Source of the DNA: JAAYCI01 sp964370045
Lineage (GTDB): Bacteria; Bacillota; Clostridia; Oscillospirales; Ruminococcaceae
DNA length: 44,955 bases
Assembly: GCA_964370045.1 (NCBI GenBank)
Contig: CAYJGZ010000018.1
Span: forward strand, 1 to 44,955
Direction: 5' to 3'
The translations under genes were made by a program, and so were the position numbers. The notes below the pieces were generated by a model, which saw only the letters and a program-made list of their open reading frames with translations, had not been told where the DNA came from and searched no databases. This document shows, piece after piece, positions 8,318-15,908 of this stretch (positions are counted from its first letter, which is position 1; every line of letters begins with the position of its first letter).

Positions 8318-9430
8318 ATGGAGCTAAATAAAATTATTTGTGGTGATACAATCGACATAATGCAAGCTTTGCCCAACCGTTCAGTTGATTTGATTTTTGC
8401 CGACCCCCCATATTGGATGCGAACAACAGGTATACTCAACAGAGTTGAAGGGACAGCCTATGACGGATGTGCCGATAGTTGGGATAACCAATTTACCACT
8501 ACCGAGGATTACAACCATTTTACCGAAAAGTGGCTAAAAGAATGCTATCGTATTTTGAAACCAAATGGTTCTATTTGGGTTATCGGTGGAATGCAGTGCA
8601 TATATTCGATAGGTGCTATTATGCAAAAACTGGGATTTTGGTTTATAAATGATGTGATATGGCAAAAGAAAAATCCCACCCCAAACTTTAAGGGAACACG
8701 CTTAAACAACAGCCACGAAACGTTGATTTGGGCAACAAAATCTCAAAAGTCAAAGTTCACCTTTAACTATAAAACTGCGAAAGAACTAAACACCGATACG
8801 GTATCTAGTGCAGAATTTGAAAAGGGAACAAGAAAACAACTCGGGTCGGTATGGAAAATAGGCATTTGCCAAGGTAGCGAGCGCCTGAAGAGAGATGACG
8901 GAACAAAATTACATTCAACACAAAAACCCGAAGAACTACTGCGACGAGTCATTGCAATCTCTTCAAGCATCGGCGATTTGGTTTTTGACCCTTTCGGTGG
9001 TACAATGACCACTGCAGCCGTTGCAAAAAAAATGGGCAGAAATTATCTTACTGTCGAGCGTGATTCTGACTACTGCAAATACGGTCAAATTCGGGTTGAG
9101 CATACAGCAACTTTTATCAGTGATATAGAAATTGCATCATATGATATTAAGCCAAAACGAGTGAACTTTGAAGAAATGATTGCGGCAAATTTTTTCACAG
9201 TAAACGAGGATTTTTATCTTAAAAACAATACTGCATACGGCAAGCTGACACCAGAGGGCAAATTAAATGTGAATGGAGAAATCGTGGATATACACTCTGC
9301 CGCTGCAAGGGCAAAGGGTCGAAAGGCTGACCGATTAAACGGCTTTGATGTATGGTACGTAAAAAGAAACAACAAACTCATCGGCATAGATGAAGTTCGC
9401 AAGGAATACCGCAACACAATAGGAGGATAA
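8318..9430 (+). CDS. Adenine-N6 DNA methyltransferase (HinfI/CcrM-like)
   Basis: 370 residues, beta-class order: catalytic DPPY (29-32) at the N-terminus, the target-recognition part in the middle (including NPTPNFKGTRLNNSHETLIWA, about 119-139), HSTQKPEELL (about 199-208), then the AdoMet site FDPFGGTMTT (223-232). A C-terminal RAMA-type domain (about 310-370) is present as in CcrM and M.HinfI, which methylate the adenine of GANTC. It should protect host DNA against the endonuclease directly upstream. ATG 8318 has GAGGAG in front; the longer frame from 8231 would overlap the endonuclease and lacks a site. The last codons (GGA GGA TAA) double as the ribosome site of the next gene. Confidence 0.85.
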   Translation: MELNKIICGDTIDIMQALPNRSVDLIFADPPYWMRTTGILNRVEGTAYDGCADSWDNQFTTTEDYNHFTEKWLKECYRILKPNGSIWVIGGMQCIYSIGAIMQKLGFWFINDVIWQKKNPTPNFKGTRLNNSHETLIWATKSQKSKFTFNYKTAKELNTDTVSSAEFEKGTRKQLGSVWKIGICQGSERLKRDDGTKLHSTQKPEELLRRVIAISSSIGDLVFDPFGGTMTTAAVAKKMGRNYLTVERDSDYCKYGQIRVEHTATFISDIEIASYDIKPKRVNFEEMIAANFFTVNEDFYLKNNTAYGKLTPEGKLNVNGEIVDIHSAAARAKGRKADRLNGFDVWYVKRNNKLIGIDEVRKEYRNTIGG

Positions 9431-9883
9431 TTGAAAAATCCACTGCGGCTTTTACACAGCTTTTTATTCAAAACAAAGCGCCGAGGCCTTACCCTGAAAA
9501 CGGTTTGGCTTGTTGGTGTTGCACGCTTTAGGATTTACTTTTTCAAAAGCTCCAAGCTACAAAAGTACATGGGTACGCCGGGCGAGACACCTTTTGCCGA
9601 AATCACGGACAACACCGCAAGGCTGAACATGTTTTTTGTGGCGGACAGGGTAAAGCGTGTGGCCAAAAGAATGCCCTGGCAGAGCAAGTGCCTTGCGCAG
9701 GCGATGACGGCACAGCGGCTTTTGAAAGGGTACGGCCTAAAGTCCACCCTCTACCTTGGCGTGGGCAAGGACCCGGATGACGCAAGCAAGATGGTGGCAC
9801 ACGCATGGGTGCGCTGTGGCACTGTGTATATCTGCGGCGGAAACGGCGAGCAGTACGCCGTGGTGAGCAGGTTCGTGATGTAG
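9431..9883 (+). CDS. Lasso peptide B2-type leader peptidase
   Basis: 150 residues, transglutaminase-like fold of the McjB C-terminal family. Signature: WQSKCLAQAMTAQRLL (catalytic Cys87), G-x-K-S-T-L-Y-L-GVGKD, then AHAW with His124. The usual third Asp about 12 residues after the His is not obvious (Cys/Gly there). B2 proteins cut the leader from lasso precursors after Thr-x. It is a discrete B2, so it would need a separate B1 (PqqD-like RRE) protein, which I do not find in the window. The start is TTG 9431: AGGAGG in the last codons of the methylase gene lies 4 bases before it and the frame has no other early start. Base use returns to the GC-richer style of the chromosome. Confidence 0.8.
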   Translation: MKNPLRLLHSFLFKTKRRGLTLKTVWLVGVARFRIYFFKSSKLQKYMGTPGETPFAEITDNTARLNMFFVADRVKRVAKRMPWQSKCLAQAMTAQRLLKGYGLKSTLYLGVGKDPDDASKMVAHAWVRCGTVYICGGNGEQYAVVSRFVM

Positions 9884-9990
9884 CGTGCAATGCAAAAAAG
9901 CAGGCGTGGACAAAAGCGGGCCCTTAGCTTTTTAAGTCAAATGACTACATCTCCCCCGCCTCATACAAAGCAAGCCCTTAATCAAACGCA

Positions 9991-10040
9991 AAAATCCCCC
10001 GAGTGCTCTGCTACATCGCAGGCCTCGGGGGTTTTACTTT
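9991..10040. terminator. Bidirectional terminator between B2 and precursor genes
   Basis: Stem CCCCCGAG (9996-10003) pairs with CTCGGGGG (10024-10031). T runs follow it on both strands, so it can end transcription of the B2 gene (+) and of the precursor genes (-). Confidence 0.75.
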
Positions 10041-10066
10041 TCTATTTTGCTATCCTTTGGCGGTGA

Positions 10067-10228
10067 CTACGAACACACATCACATAATGTGCCGTGGCCG
10101 CCCTCCATGCCCAAAAGGACAAATACATCGCCGTAAACGCCATCGCTTTCCTTATCCGGCTGTGTTGAGTTGTTTGTTTGGCTAAGGCTCAGCATATCAA
10201 CATCCGGTGTATTCCACTTCTTTTTCAT
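10067..10228 (-). CDS. Candidate lasso-type RiPP precursor 1
   Basis: 53 residues, beginning MKKKWNTPDVDMLSLSQTNN and ending LCDVCS. AAGGGGG lies about 12 bases before the ATG. The leader has W5, P8 and T18, and the same W-x2-P-x9-T spacing is found in the second precursor (W9, P12, T22) and in lasso leaders of Firmicutes, where Thr is at position -2 of the cut. Cutting there gives a 34-residue core starting Asn, with Glu at core position 8, the place of the ring acceptor in lasso peptides. The C-terminal Ser is a possible target of the HPr-kinase-like enzymes; two Cys form CxxC near the end. Residues DG-x-Y-x-D at the same distance after Thr are shared with precursor 2. Asn at core position 1 is unusual. 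The product is not demonstrated. Confidence 0.65.
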   Translation of the reverse strand: MKKKWNTPDVDMLSLSQTNNSTQPDKESDGVYGDVFVLLGMEGGHGTLCDVCS

Positions 10229-10249
10229 AACTTAGTTTGCCCCCTTTTT

Positions 10250-10321
10250 TTACGAGCCGCACACAGGTAAGCTCATCAGCTTAAACACATGGCTTGCAAG
10301 CAGTTGCTCGTCATTATTCAT
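10250..10321 (-). CDS. Very small ORF between the two precursor genes
   Basis: 23 residues, MNNDEQLLASHVFKLMSLPV then CGS. It lies between the two precursor genes on the same strand and also ends in Ser with a nearby Cys. It has no convincing ribosome site and none of the leader motif, so it may be chance. Confidence 0.2.
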   Translation of the reverse strand: MNNDEQLLASHVFKLMSLPVCGS

Positions 10322-10348
10322 TTTTATGTGGCATACCCACTAAAATTT

Positions 10349-10498
10349 TTATGAGTACGCAGGCACTTCAAAGCACTGCACATGGTCCAAATAATATCCG
10401 TCTACATCAGTGCCGGTAAGCGTTTGCATCTCGGTCTTTGAAATGTCCACGCTTATTACAGCAGGCGCTTCCCATACCTTTTTTGTCTTGTTGCCCAT
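10349..10498 (-). CDS. Candidate lasso-type RiPP precursor 2
   Basis: 49 residues, beginning MGNKTKKVWEAPAVISVDIS and ending VPAYS. A strong ribosome site (GGGAGG) precedes the ATG by 10 bases. The leader pattern W9-x2-P12-x9-T22 matches precursor 1 in spacing. Cutting after T-E gives a 26-residue core starting MQTLTGTD, with Asp at core position 8 as a potential lactam acceptor; DGYYLD further on matches precursor 1 (DGVYGD) in position. The C-terminal residue is Ser, as in phosphorylated lasso peptides. Met at core position 1 is atypical, so a different cut cannot be excluded. It is first in the transcript from the promoter at 10601-10629. Confidence 0.7.
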   Translation of the reverse strand: MGNKTKKVWEAPAVISVDISKTEMQTLTGTDVDGYYLDHVQCFEVPAYS

Positions 10499-10600
10499 TT
10501 GTGTACTTCCTCCCGCAAATATGATTCGCCCTACACCATGAAGGCGATTGTGAAATATGCTTGATGTGCAAAATTACTGTACATCATTAAATATGTATGC

Positions 10601-10629
10601 ATATTATCAATTCTTTCACATTTTTTCAA
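10601..10629 (-). promoter_or_regulatory. Promoter of the precursor genes
   Basis: On the minus strand: TTGAAA (10629-10624), exactly 17 bases, TAATAT (10606-10601). The start of transcription would be near 10594, leaving a leader of about 95 bases before precursor 2. It lies just downstream of the toxin gene and reads away from it. Confidence 0.7.
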
Positions 10630-10676
10630 TATTTATAACAAAACTGATATAATTTCAATCTCCGGCATATCCCTGC

Positions 10677-10946
10677 TCAAAATTCGTAATGTGACCATAA
10701 GCTAATTACCTTAACCACTTTTTCCTGCTCATATGCCTGATACACAAGCCTGTGCTTTATGTTTATCCTGCGCAAAAATGCACCTTGCAGGTCGCCCTGT
10801 AGCTTTTCAAATGTCGGTGGGCTTTGGTATGGGTTTTCCCTTAAAAGCTCCACAAGTTTTTTTGCCTTGGCATCAATCCCCGCACTTTTAAGCTTTTGAA
10901 TATCTGCCACTGCCCTTTTGGTGAACACTATTTTATAGCTCACCAC
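10677..10946 (-). CDS. yoeB: YoeB-family mRNA interferase toxin
   Basis: 89 residues. The C-terminal half has the YoeB hallmark RRINIKHRLVYQAYEQE and ends SLWSHYEF, containing the conserved Arg, His and Tyr of the RNase site. YoeB toxins bind the ribosomal A site and cut mRNA. It overlaps the antitoxin gene: translation starts at GTG 10946 (or the next GTG, 10943) inside the antitoxin's last codons. A stand-alone chromosomal pair, here between the RiPP precursors and glmM. Confidence 0.88.
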   Translation of the reverse strand: MVSYKIVFTKRAVADIQKLKSAGIDAKAKKLVELLRENPYQSPPTFEKLQGDLQGAFLRRINIKHRLVYQAYEQEKVVKVISLWSHYEF

Positions 10947-11188
10947 TCCACCTCGTTTTCATCCACACATTCTTCGAGCGAAGTGTTTAGCCCCTGCACT
11001 ATTTTGGCCTTTAGCGGCGGATTTGAGCTGACATAAACAGTTTCCATAAGGCCGTTGTAGTCTTCCTCACTTAGTACAACAGCGTTACCCTCTTTAGTGC
11101 TGATATTCACCGTCTCGTTGAACTTTATAGTTTGTTCAAGTAGGTTGAAAATATCTTTTCTAAAGTTTGTTATGTTTGTATTTATCAT
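10940..11188 (-). CDS. yefM: YefM-family antitoxin
   Basis: 82 residues of the Phd/YefM family: MINTNITNFRKDIFNLLEQ at the N-terminus (DNA-binding fold), VNISTKEGNAVVLSEEDYNGL in the middle, and an acidic tail that would wrap the toxin. It should neutralise YoeB and repress its own operon. ATG 11188 has AGAGGT in front; the 11 upstream codons to 11221 are unlikely to be translated. Confidence 0.88.
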   Translation of the reverse strand: MINTNITNFRKDIFNLLEQTIKFNETVNISTKEGNAVVLSEEDYNGLMETVYVSSNPPLKAKIVQGLNTSLEECVDENEVEW

Positions 11189-11289
11189 AGCGCTACCTCT
11201 TATGTACATTATGGCGTACATCTATTTAAGAATCAAGCATACTTCGCTTTTGAAGTGTGAGCAAACGCAGTCAATTTGCTCCTCATAAA

Positions 11290-11410
11290 GGGAGTGGCCA
11301 AACGCAGTAATTTGGTTTTTTGCTTTACCCATCCCCGTCGTAGGCGGGGCGGATATAGCGCCTTCTTTTTCTACTTAACGTATTCTAAATCACCTCTATG
11401 TGTCCACTCC
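11290..11410. repeat. Family B hairpin repeat, copy 2
   Basis: About 121 bases, starting GGGAGTGGCCAAACGCAG and ending TATGTGTCCACTCC. The central hairpin is imperfect (CCCCGTCGTAGGCGGGG), followed by the shared block CGCCTTCTT and CTTAACGTATTCTAAATCACC. It sits between the antitoxin promoter region and the 3' end of glmM. Confidence 0.75.
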
Positions 11411-11494
11411 GCTCACAAAAACAAAACCCAACAAGCAAAAGACAGCTTTCACTTGTCGGGTTATTTGTGTATATATTTTCAGCTTTGGTGCACT

Positions 11495-12844
11495 CTACGT
11501 GAGCTCCTGCTCCACCACTCGTGCAATCTCCTCGGCCGCAAGGTTTATGGTGGCCTCGTCCTTGCCTTCCACCATCACACGGATAAGCGGCTCTGTACCC
11601 GAAACACGCACAACCACACGCCCCTCATCGCCCATTGCGTCGTGGTGCTTTTGCACAACCTCACGCACCACCTCGTTGTTGTAAAACGCAAGCTTGCCCT
11701 TGGGCGACACACGCACGTTTTTCATCACCTGCGGATAGTTTGTCATCACACCGGCCAGCTGGCTAAGCGTCTTGCCGCTACTGCGCAGGTGGCACAAAAG
11801 CTGTATGGCGGTAAGCTGTCCGTCGCCCGTGGTGGAGTAATCCCTGAAAATTACGTGGCCGCTCTGCTCGCCGCCAAAGCGGTAGCCCTCTATCTCCATC
11901 GTCTCCAAAACATACCTGTCGCCCACCTTTGTCGTCTCGAGATGGATGCCGTTTTCATCGCAAAACTTGTGAAAACCCATGTTCGTCATAACAGTGCCCA
12001 CAACAGTATCCTTGCGCAGCTTGCCACGCTGTTTCATGTCCAGCGCACATATCGCCATGATAAAGTCGCCGTTTATTATTGCGCCCTTTTCGTCCACGCA
12101 AAGGCACCTGTCCGCATCCCCGTCAAACGCAACGCCTGCGTCCATGCCATGCTCCAGCACATACTCCTGCAGGCGCTCCATGTGCGTGCTACCGCAGTCG
12201 GCGTTTATGTTTACGCCGTCGGGCGCGTCCGCCATAAAGTCCACCTTTGCGCCCAGCTCCGAAAAAAGCTTCGCCGCTGTCACCGACGCACTGCCGTTTG
12301 CGCAGTCCACCGCAATGCGAAGCCCCTCAAGCGAAGTGGGCACTGTGGACACAAGGTGCTCCACATAGTCGTCCACCGCAGTTTTGCGGTAGCTCATTGT
12401 GCCCAGGTGCTCGCTTTGCACCAGCTTTATTTCGTCCTGCGCATCCAGCACATAACGCTCTATGCTACTTTCCAGCTCGTCCGGCAGCTTAAATCCATCC
12501 CCCGAAAACAGCTTTATGCCGTTGTAGTTGAACGGGTTGTGCGAGGCAGAAATCATAATGCCCGCATCCGCCTTGTAGTGCTTCACCAGCCACGCAACGG
12601 CCGGGGTGGGTATCACCCCCACAATAATTACATCCGCACCCACGCTGCACATGCCTGCGGCAAGCGCACTTTCCAGCATGTCGGAGGAAAGGCGGGTGTC
12701 CTTTCCTATTACCACCAGCGGCCTGCGCCTGCGCCCCTGCATCAAAACGGCCGCCGCCGCCCTGCCTATGTTCATCGCAAGCTCCGCCGTCATCTCCTCG
12801 TTGGCAATGCCTCGCACGCCATCCGTTCCAAATAATCTGGGCAT
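11495..12844 (-). CDS. glmM: Phosphoglucosamine mutase GlmM
   Basis: 449 residues, the usual length. It converts glucosamine-6-phosphate to glucosamine-1-phosphate on the way to UDP-GlcNAc, in the cytosol. It begins PRLFGTDGVRG, has the phosphoserine loop ISASHNP (about residues 99-105), the metal loop DGDADRC, the sugar-binding GGEQSGH, and the phosphate loop RVSGTEPLIRVM near the end. ATG 12844 has GAGG upstream. The GlmU-like hexapeptide protein lies upstream on the same strand, separated by a family A repeat, so precursor supply for cell wall and polysaccharide is grouped here. Confidence 0.96.
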   Translation of the reverse strand: MPRLFGTDGVRGIANEEMTAELAMNIGRAAAAVLMQGRRRRPLVVIGKDTRLSSDMLESALAAGMCSVGADVIIVGVIPTPAVAWLVKHYKADAGIMISASHNPFNYNGIKLFSGDGFKLPDELESSIERYVLDAQDEIKLVQSEHLGTMSYRKTAVDDYVEHLVSTVPTSLEGLRIAVDCANGSASVTAAKLFSELGAKVDFMADAPDGVNINADCGSTHMERLQEYVLEHGMDAGVAFDGDADRCLCVDEKGAIINGDFIMAICALDMKQRGKLRKDTVVGTVMTNMGFHKFCDENGIHLETTKVGDRYVLETMEIEGYRFGGEQSGHVIFRDYSTTGDGQLTAIQLLCHLRSSGKTLSQLAGVMTNYPQVMKNVRVSPKGKLAFYNNEVVREVVQKHHDAMGDEGRVVVRVSGTEPLIRVMVEGKDEATINLAAEEIARVVEQELT

Positions 12845-12880
12845 AAAAAAACCTCACTTAAAATACGAATTAAATACATG

Positions 12881-13042
12881 GATAGCGTCGTCACGAGTGT
12901 TCAGCCGTCATATTTTGGCAATTTTTCCGCCATACTACGTAGTCAAAACTCGCATTCCACAAAGGAGTGCATCGTTTTTCCGCCGCGTCTTGCGAAAAAA
13001 TTACTCAAAATCTACTCGGTTCGGGCTCATGACAACACTATC
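12881..13042. repeat. Family A palindromic repeat, copy 3
   Basis: 162 bases from GATAGCGTCGTCACGAG to CTCATGACAACACTATC. The ends are inverted repeats with three C/T differences. The interior matches the copy at 1786-1946 and both halves of the interrupted copy at 127-388. It is followed by three short tandem units of AAATACCTGAAT (about 13046-13077). Noncoding. Confidence 0.75.
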
Positions 13043-13143
13043 TAATAAATACCTGAATAAATACCTGAATAAATACCAAATAAATCAGCGAAAAATACCC
13101 CAAAAAATATGTGTAAAATACCGCCGAAAGCAAATCCCTTGCC

Positions 13144-13812
13144 CTATTCTTTTATGGGCACAACCTCTGAGTTCGACTTTAGGATACTGCCCTGCGCCAC
13201 CTGCCCTCTCACAAGGCTAAGCGGATACACCCGAACGTTTTTACCCAGCACACAGCCCGGACACAGCACGCTGTTGCAGCCCACGTCCGCATTGTCGCCC
13301 ACAATAGCCCCCACCTTTCGGCGGTGGGTGTTCAGCGCTTCGTCCTGCGCTTTTATGTGCACATCGCTGTTGTCGCTTTTCACGTTGGAGGTGATAGCCC
13401 CTGCGCCAAGGTGCGCATGATAGCCAAGGATGGAGTCTCCCACATAGTTGTAGTGGGGCACCTGCACGCCATCGAAGAGTATCACGTTTTTAAGCTCGGT
13501 GGAGTTGCCCACCACCGCCTTTTTGCCCACGATGGCATTGCCCCGAATAAAGGCACAGTGGCGAATCTCCGCCTCTTCATCTATGATGCACGGCCCTGTG
13601 ATACAGGCGCTTTGCGCAACGTTTGCGCTTTTCGCCACCCACACGTTTTCGCCGCGCTTTTCGTACTTCTCCTGCGAGAGCGTCTCGCCCAGCTGCAGGA
13701 TATGCTCCCCTATGTCGGAAAGCGCCTGCCACGGATATGTGTGCCTGCGCAAAAGCTCCTGCGCAATCGTTCGGCTTAAATCAAAAAGCTGGTCAGTTTT
13801 GTACACCGGCAT
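13144..13812 (-). CDS. GlmU-like left-handed beta-helix protein
   Basis: 222 residues. An N-terminal alpha-helical part (about 1-60) is followed by hexapeptide repeats from about residue 60 to 190 with patterns such as SANVAQSACITGPCIID, AIVGKKAVVGNST and VIL. This is the fold of the acetyltransferase half of GlmU and of UDP-GlcNAc pyrophosphorylase-related proteins common in Clostridia. There is no nucleotidyltransferase domain (no LAAGxGTRM), so it cannot be a full GlmU. Likely role (inference): sugar-nucleotide acyltransferase linked to the GlmM pathway. ATG 13812 is preceded by GAAAGG. Confidence 0.7.
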   Translation of the reverse strand: MPVYKTDQLFDLSRTIAQELLRRHTYPWQALSDIGEHILQLGETLSQEKYEKRGENVWVAKSANVAQSACITGPCIIDEEAEIRHCAFIRGNAIVGKKAVVGNSTELKNVILFDGVQVPHYNYVGDSILGYHAHLGAGAITSNVKSDNSDVHIKAQDEALNTHRRKVGAIVGDNADVGCNSVLCPGCVLGKNVRVYPLSLVRGQVAQGSILKSNSEVVPIKE

Positions 13813-13894
13813 AGGCCTTTCTTCACTCCTTGAATATACATATATTGTTGATTATATGGTAACTATGCGCAAATTGCAATGAAAAAATGCCGTT

Positions 13895-14019
13895 GGGAGT
13901 GTCCAAACGCAGTGATTTGGTTTTTTGGTATATCCTCCCCCCGCCGTAGGCGGGGGGAGGATATACCGCCTTCTTCTCTCACTTAACGTATTCTAAATCA
14001 CCTCTATTTGTCCACTCCC
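13895..14019. repeat. Family B hairpin repeat, copy 3
   Basis: 125 bases from GGGAGTGTCCAAACGCAG to ATTTGTCCACTCCC. The centre GGTATATCCTCCCCCCGCC-GTA pairs with its full complement downstream, giving a stem of 19 bases. It carries the shared CGCCTTCTTCTC and ACTTAACGTATTCTAAATCACC blocks. Confidence 0.8.
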
Positions 14020-14155
14020 ATGCCGTTGCCCACTTGAAATTTTTTGTGCTCTACTCGCAAGCATACAGCGGTGACACATCGCCTATCATTATGTGCATCG
14101 CAACATCTTTAGATGAGGTTTACTGTAAATACTGCCTAAATAAGTACCGTTTTAT

Positions 14156-14184
14156 TTGACAAATATGCCCCATAAACGTATACT
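14156..14184 (+). promoter_or_regulatory. Near-consensus promoter reading antisense into kinase 2
   Basis: TTGACA (14156-14161), 17 bases, TATACT (14179-14184). It points to the right, but the next gene on that side (14214-15146) is on the other strand, so any transcript would be antisense to the 3' end of kinase 2 or a small RNA. A hairpin (ATGCCC near 14220 with GGGCAT near 14266, inner CTGTGT/ACACAG) lies downstream. Confidence 0.5.
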
Positions 14185-14213
14185 ATGCTTAGAGTGGTAT
14201 AATCATTCCCTAT

Positions 14214-15146
14214 CTATATTATGCCCTGCTGTGTCAGTGCGTCTACACACAGCTGTACGGGGCATCCCTCCTGCGGGCGTATCAGCTGCACCGCCTCGCT
14301 TTGGGCGGCGGCACGCAGTATCGCCCCCATCTTTTCGGCAGGTAGCCCGCCCTGCTCGTAAAAAGGCTTTCTGTATAGGTTTCTGTGTAGCAAAAGCAGT
14401 GCGTCCTTTCCGCCTTTCGGGTACACCGTCGGCGAAAAGCTACAGCCGTCCTTTCGCTCTGCCGCCACAATCTCCACTATGTATTTTAGCGGCATCGGCT
14501 GTGCGCACCACTCGCTTTTCTCCTGCACTGTGTATTTTTCTCTGCCGTCCTCCGTTATTTTTTCAAGGCTTTGGGCATTTATGCACAGCTGCTTTGCCAC
14601 ATCCGCAGGCACCTTGCGCTGTGGATATGCAGGCAATATCATCTGCACGCCCTCCCTTTCGCACAGCACCGACACATCATCCGCAAGGTAGTGCACACCC
14701 CTTTGGATAAGCGCCGCCGACAGGGCGGACTTTCCCGCTCCCGAAGCGCCCACAAGCACAAGCGCACCGCCACGGCACTTTAGTGCAGTGCCGTGCAGTG
14801 GCACGTCCCCTCTTTGCATGAATAACGCACCAAAGGCTGTCCCCAGCAAAAACGTGTGCAGTTTTATACGGTCATATGCTGTTTTAGGCGGATGCACCAG
14901 TATCTGCTTCCCCGATAACACCGCAAACTCAAAGCCGTCCGCACAAAACACAAGCGTGTTTTCGTCCGCCTTGCAAAACACAAACCTCTCCTGCAAAACC
15001 ACCCTGCTCGGGTGCTTTTTTATATCAAACGGCATCTCGCCAAAGCACACACGCACCTGTGGCGCATGTGCACGGCTCGCAACACTTGCGAAGGGTATTT
15101 CAAATTCGCAGGCCACCAAAAGCCCGAACAACCTGTAAAAAAACAT
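14214..15146 (-). CDS. HPr-kinase-like protein, lasso/RiPP type (kinase 2)
   Basis: 310 residues, paralogue of the protein at 5310-6245. Shared landmarks in the same order: FLLGTAFGAL (about 99-108), MQRGDVPLHGTA (about 110-121), Walker A GASGAGKS (133-140, Lys139), YLADDVSVL with D156/D157, and YPQRK. Similarity outside these blocks is low, so the two kinases probably have different substrates or steps. Paeninodin-type clusters use such a kinase to phosphorylate the precursor's C-terminal Ser; two kinases for two Ser-ending precursors is a tempting match but only inference. ATG 15146 is preceded by GGGGTG. It is divergent from the thioredoxin-like gene and may be subject to antisense transcription from 14156. 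Confidence 0.8.
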   Translation of the reverse strand: MFFYRLFGLLVACEFEIPFASVASRAHAPQVRVCFGEMPFDIKKHPSRVVLQERFVFCKADENTLVFCADGFEFAVLSGKQILVHPPKTAYDRIKLHTFLLGTAFGALFMQRGDVPLHGTALKCRGGALVLVGASGAGKSALSAALIQRGVHYLADDVSVLCEREGVQMILPAYPQRKVPADVAKQLCINAQSLEKITEDGREKYTVQEKSEWCAQPMPLKYIVEIVAAERKDGCSFSPTVYPKGGKDALLLLHRNLYRKPFYEQGGLPAEKMGAILRAAAQSEAVQLIRPQEGCPVQLCVDALTQQGII

Positions 15147-15264
15147 ATGCTTTCACCCCGAGTACGGTGCGCACAGGCACCTGTAATACGTGCCGTCATT
15201 ATATCACGACGCTACCACACGCACAACACACTTTACGTTGTGCACAAGGCGAAAGGAGCTACTT

Positions 15265-15831
15265 ATGGAGCAGGACAAAAACATTCCCACACAGCACACA
15301 GGCACACCCCCGGGCGATGCCCCGGCGCAAAAAAACAAAAAGCCGATGATGATAGCACTAACACTCCTGCTTTTGGCCTCGCTCTTTGGCAACGTGTTTC
15401 TTTTTGTTTTGTACCGCAGCGAGAGCGAAACTGCGCAGCGCTTCGAGCAGGCTTTTTCGGAGGAGTTTTTCCATTACAACTCGCTCACGGTGCAAACATT
15501 TGAGGACATGGTCGCAAGCGGCGAGGACTTTGCGGTCATCGTCTCCCGCCCCGACTGCGGCGCTTGCATTGCGATATACGAGGACGTGATGGCATTCACC
15601 GAGGAGATGGGCATAAACGACGATGTATACTTTTTGAATGTTCACCACCTGCGCAAGGACGAGCAGGCTTGGCAGGCCTTTAAGGAAAAGTACAACCTCG
15701 AGGGCACGCCCACCTACGCACGCTACGCAGACGGCGCTCAGCTTTCACGTGCACAGTGGGACGAGGAGCGTGGCCTAAACGCAGAGGATGCGCAGGCATG
15801 GTTTGAACAGCAGAGCGAGCTTTGGGATTAG
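15265..15831 (+). CDS. Membrane-anchored thioredoxin-like protein (CGAC)
   Basis: 188 residues: short charged N-terminus, one transmembrane helix (about 28-50), then an extracytoplasmic thioredoxin-like domain with SRPDCGACIAIYED (Cys98 and Cys101) and the cis-proline loop EGTPTYARYADG (about 148-159). The C-G-A-C motif suits a membrane thiol oxidoreductase acting outside the cell. It stands just before the cyclase gene and both precursors contain cysteines (precursor 1 has CxxC), so action on the exported peptide is possible but unproven. ATG 15265 follows AAAGGAG; the longer frame from 15190 has no ribosome site. Confidence 0.75.
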   Translation: MEQDKNIPTQHTGTPPGDAPAQKNKKPMMIALTLLLLASLFGNVFLFVLYRSESETAQRFEQAFSEEFFHYNSLTVQTFEDMVASGEDFAVIVSRPDCGACIAIYEDVMAFTEEMGINDDVYFLNVHHLRKDEQAWQAFKEKYNLEGTPTYARYADGAQLSRAQWDEERGLNAEDAQAWFEQQSELWD

Positions 15832-15908
15832 TTCCAAGTTGATACCTCCTTCATTTTAGATACTTTCAGTATAAACGCCATATTTTATCACAAAACTAAG
15901 GGGTTTTT

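Noticed and set aside
9889..10063. A 58-codon plus-strand ORF after the B2 gene
   Set aside because: It runs through the terminator hairpin, has no ribosome site and has low-complexity composition.
11276..12835. A 519-codon plus-strand ORF opposite glmM
   Set aside because: It lies fully antisense to a clear glmM, is rich in His/Arg/Val typical of reverse-frame reading, and its first part is in a family B repeat.
14156..14710. 184-codon plus-strand ORF opposite kinase 2
   Set aside because: It starts inside a promoter hexamer, and its composition (Pro/Arg/Ser/Cys) is that of a shadow frame.
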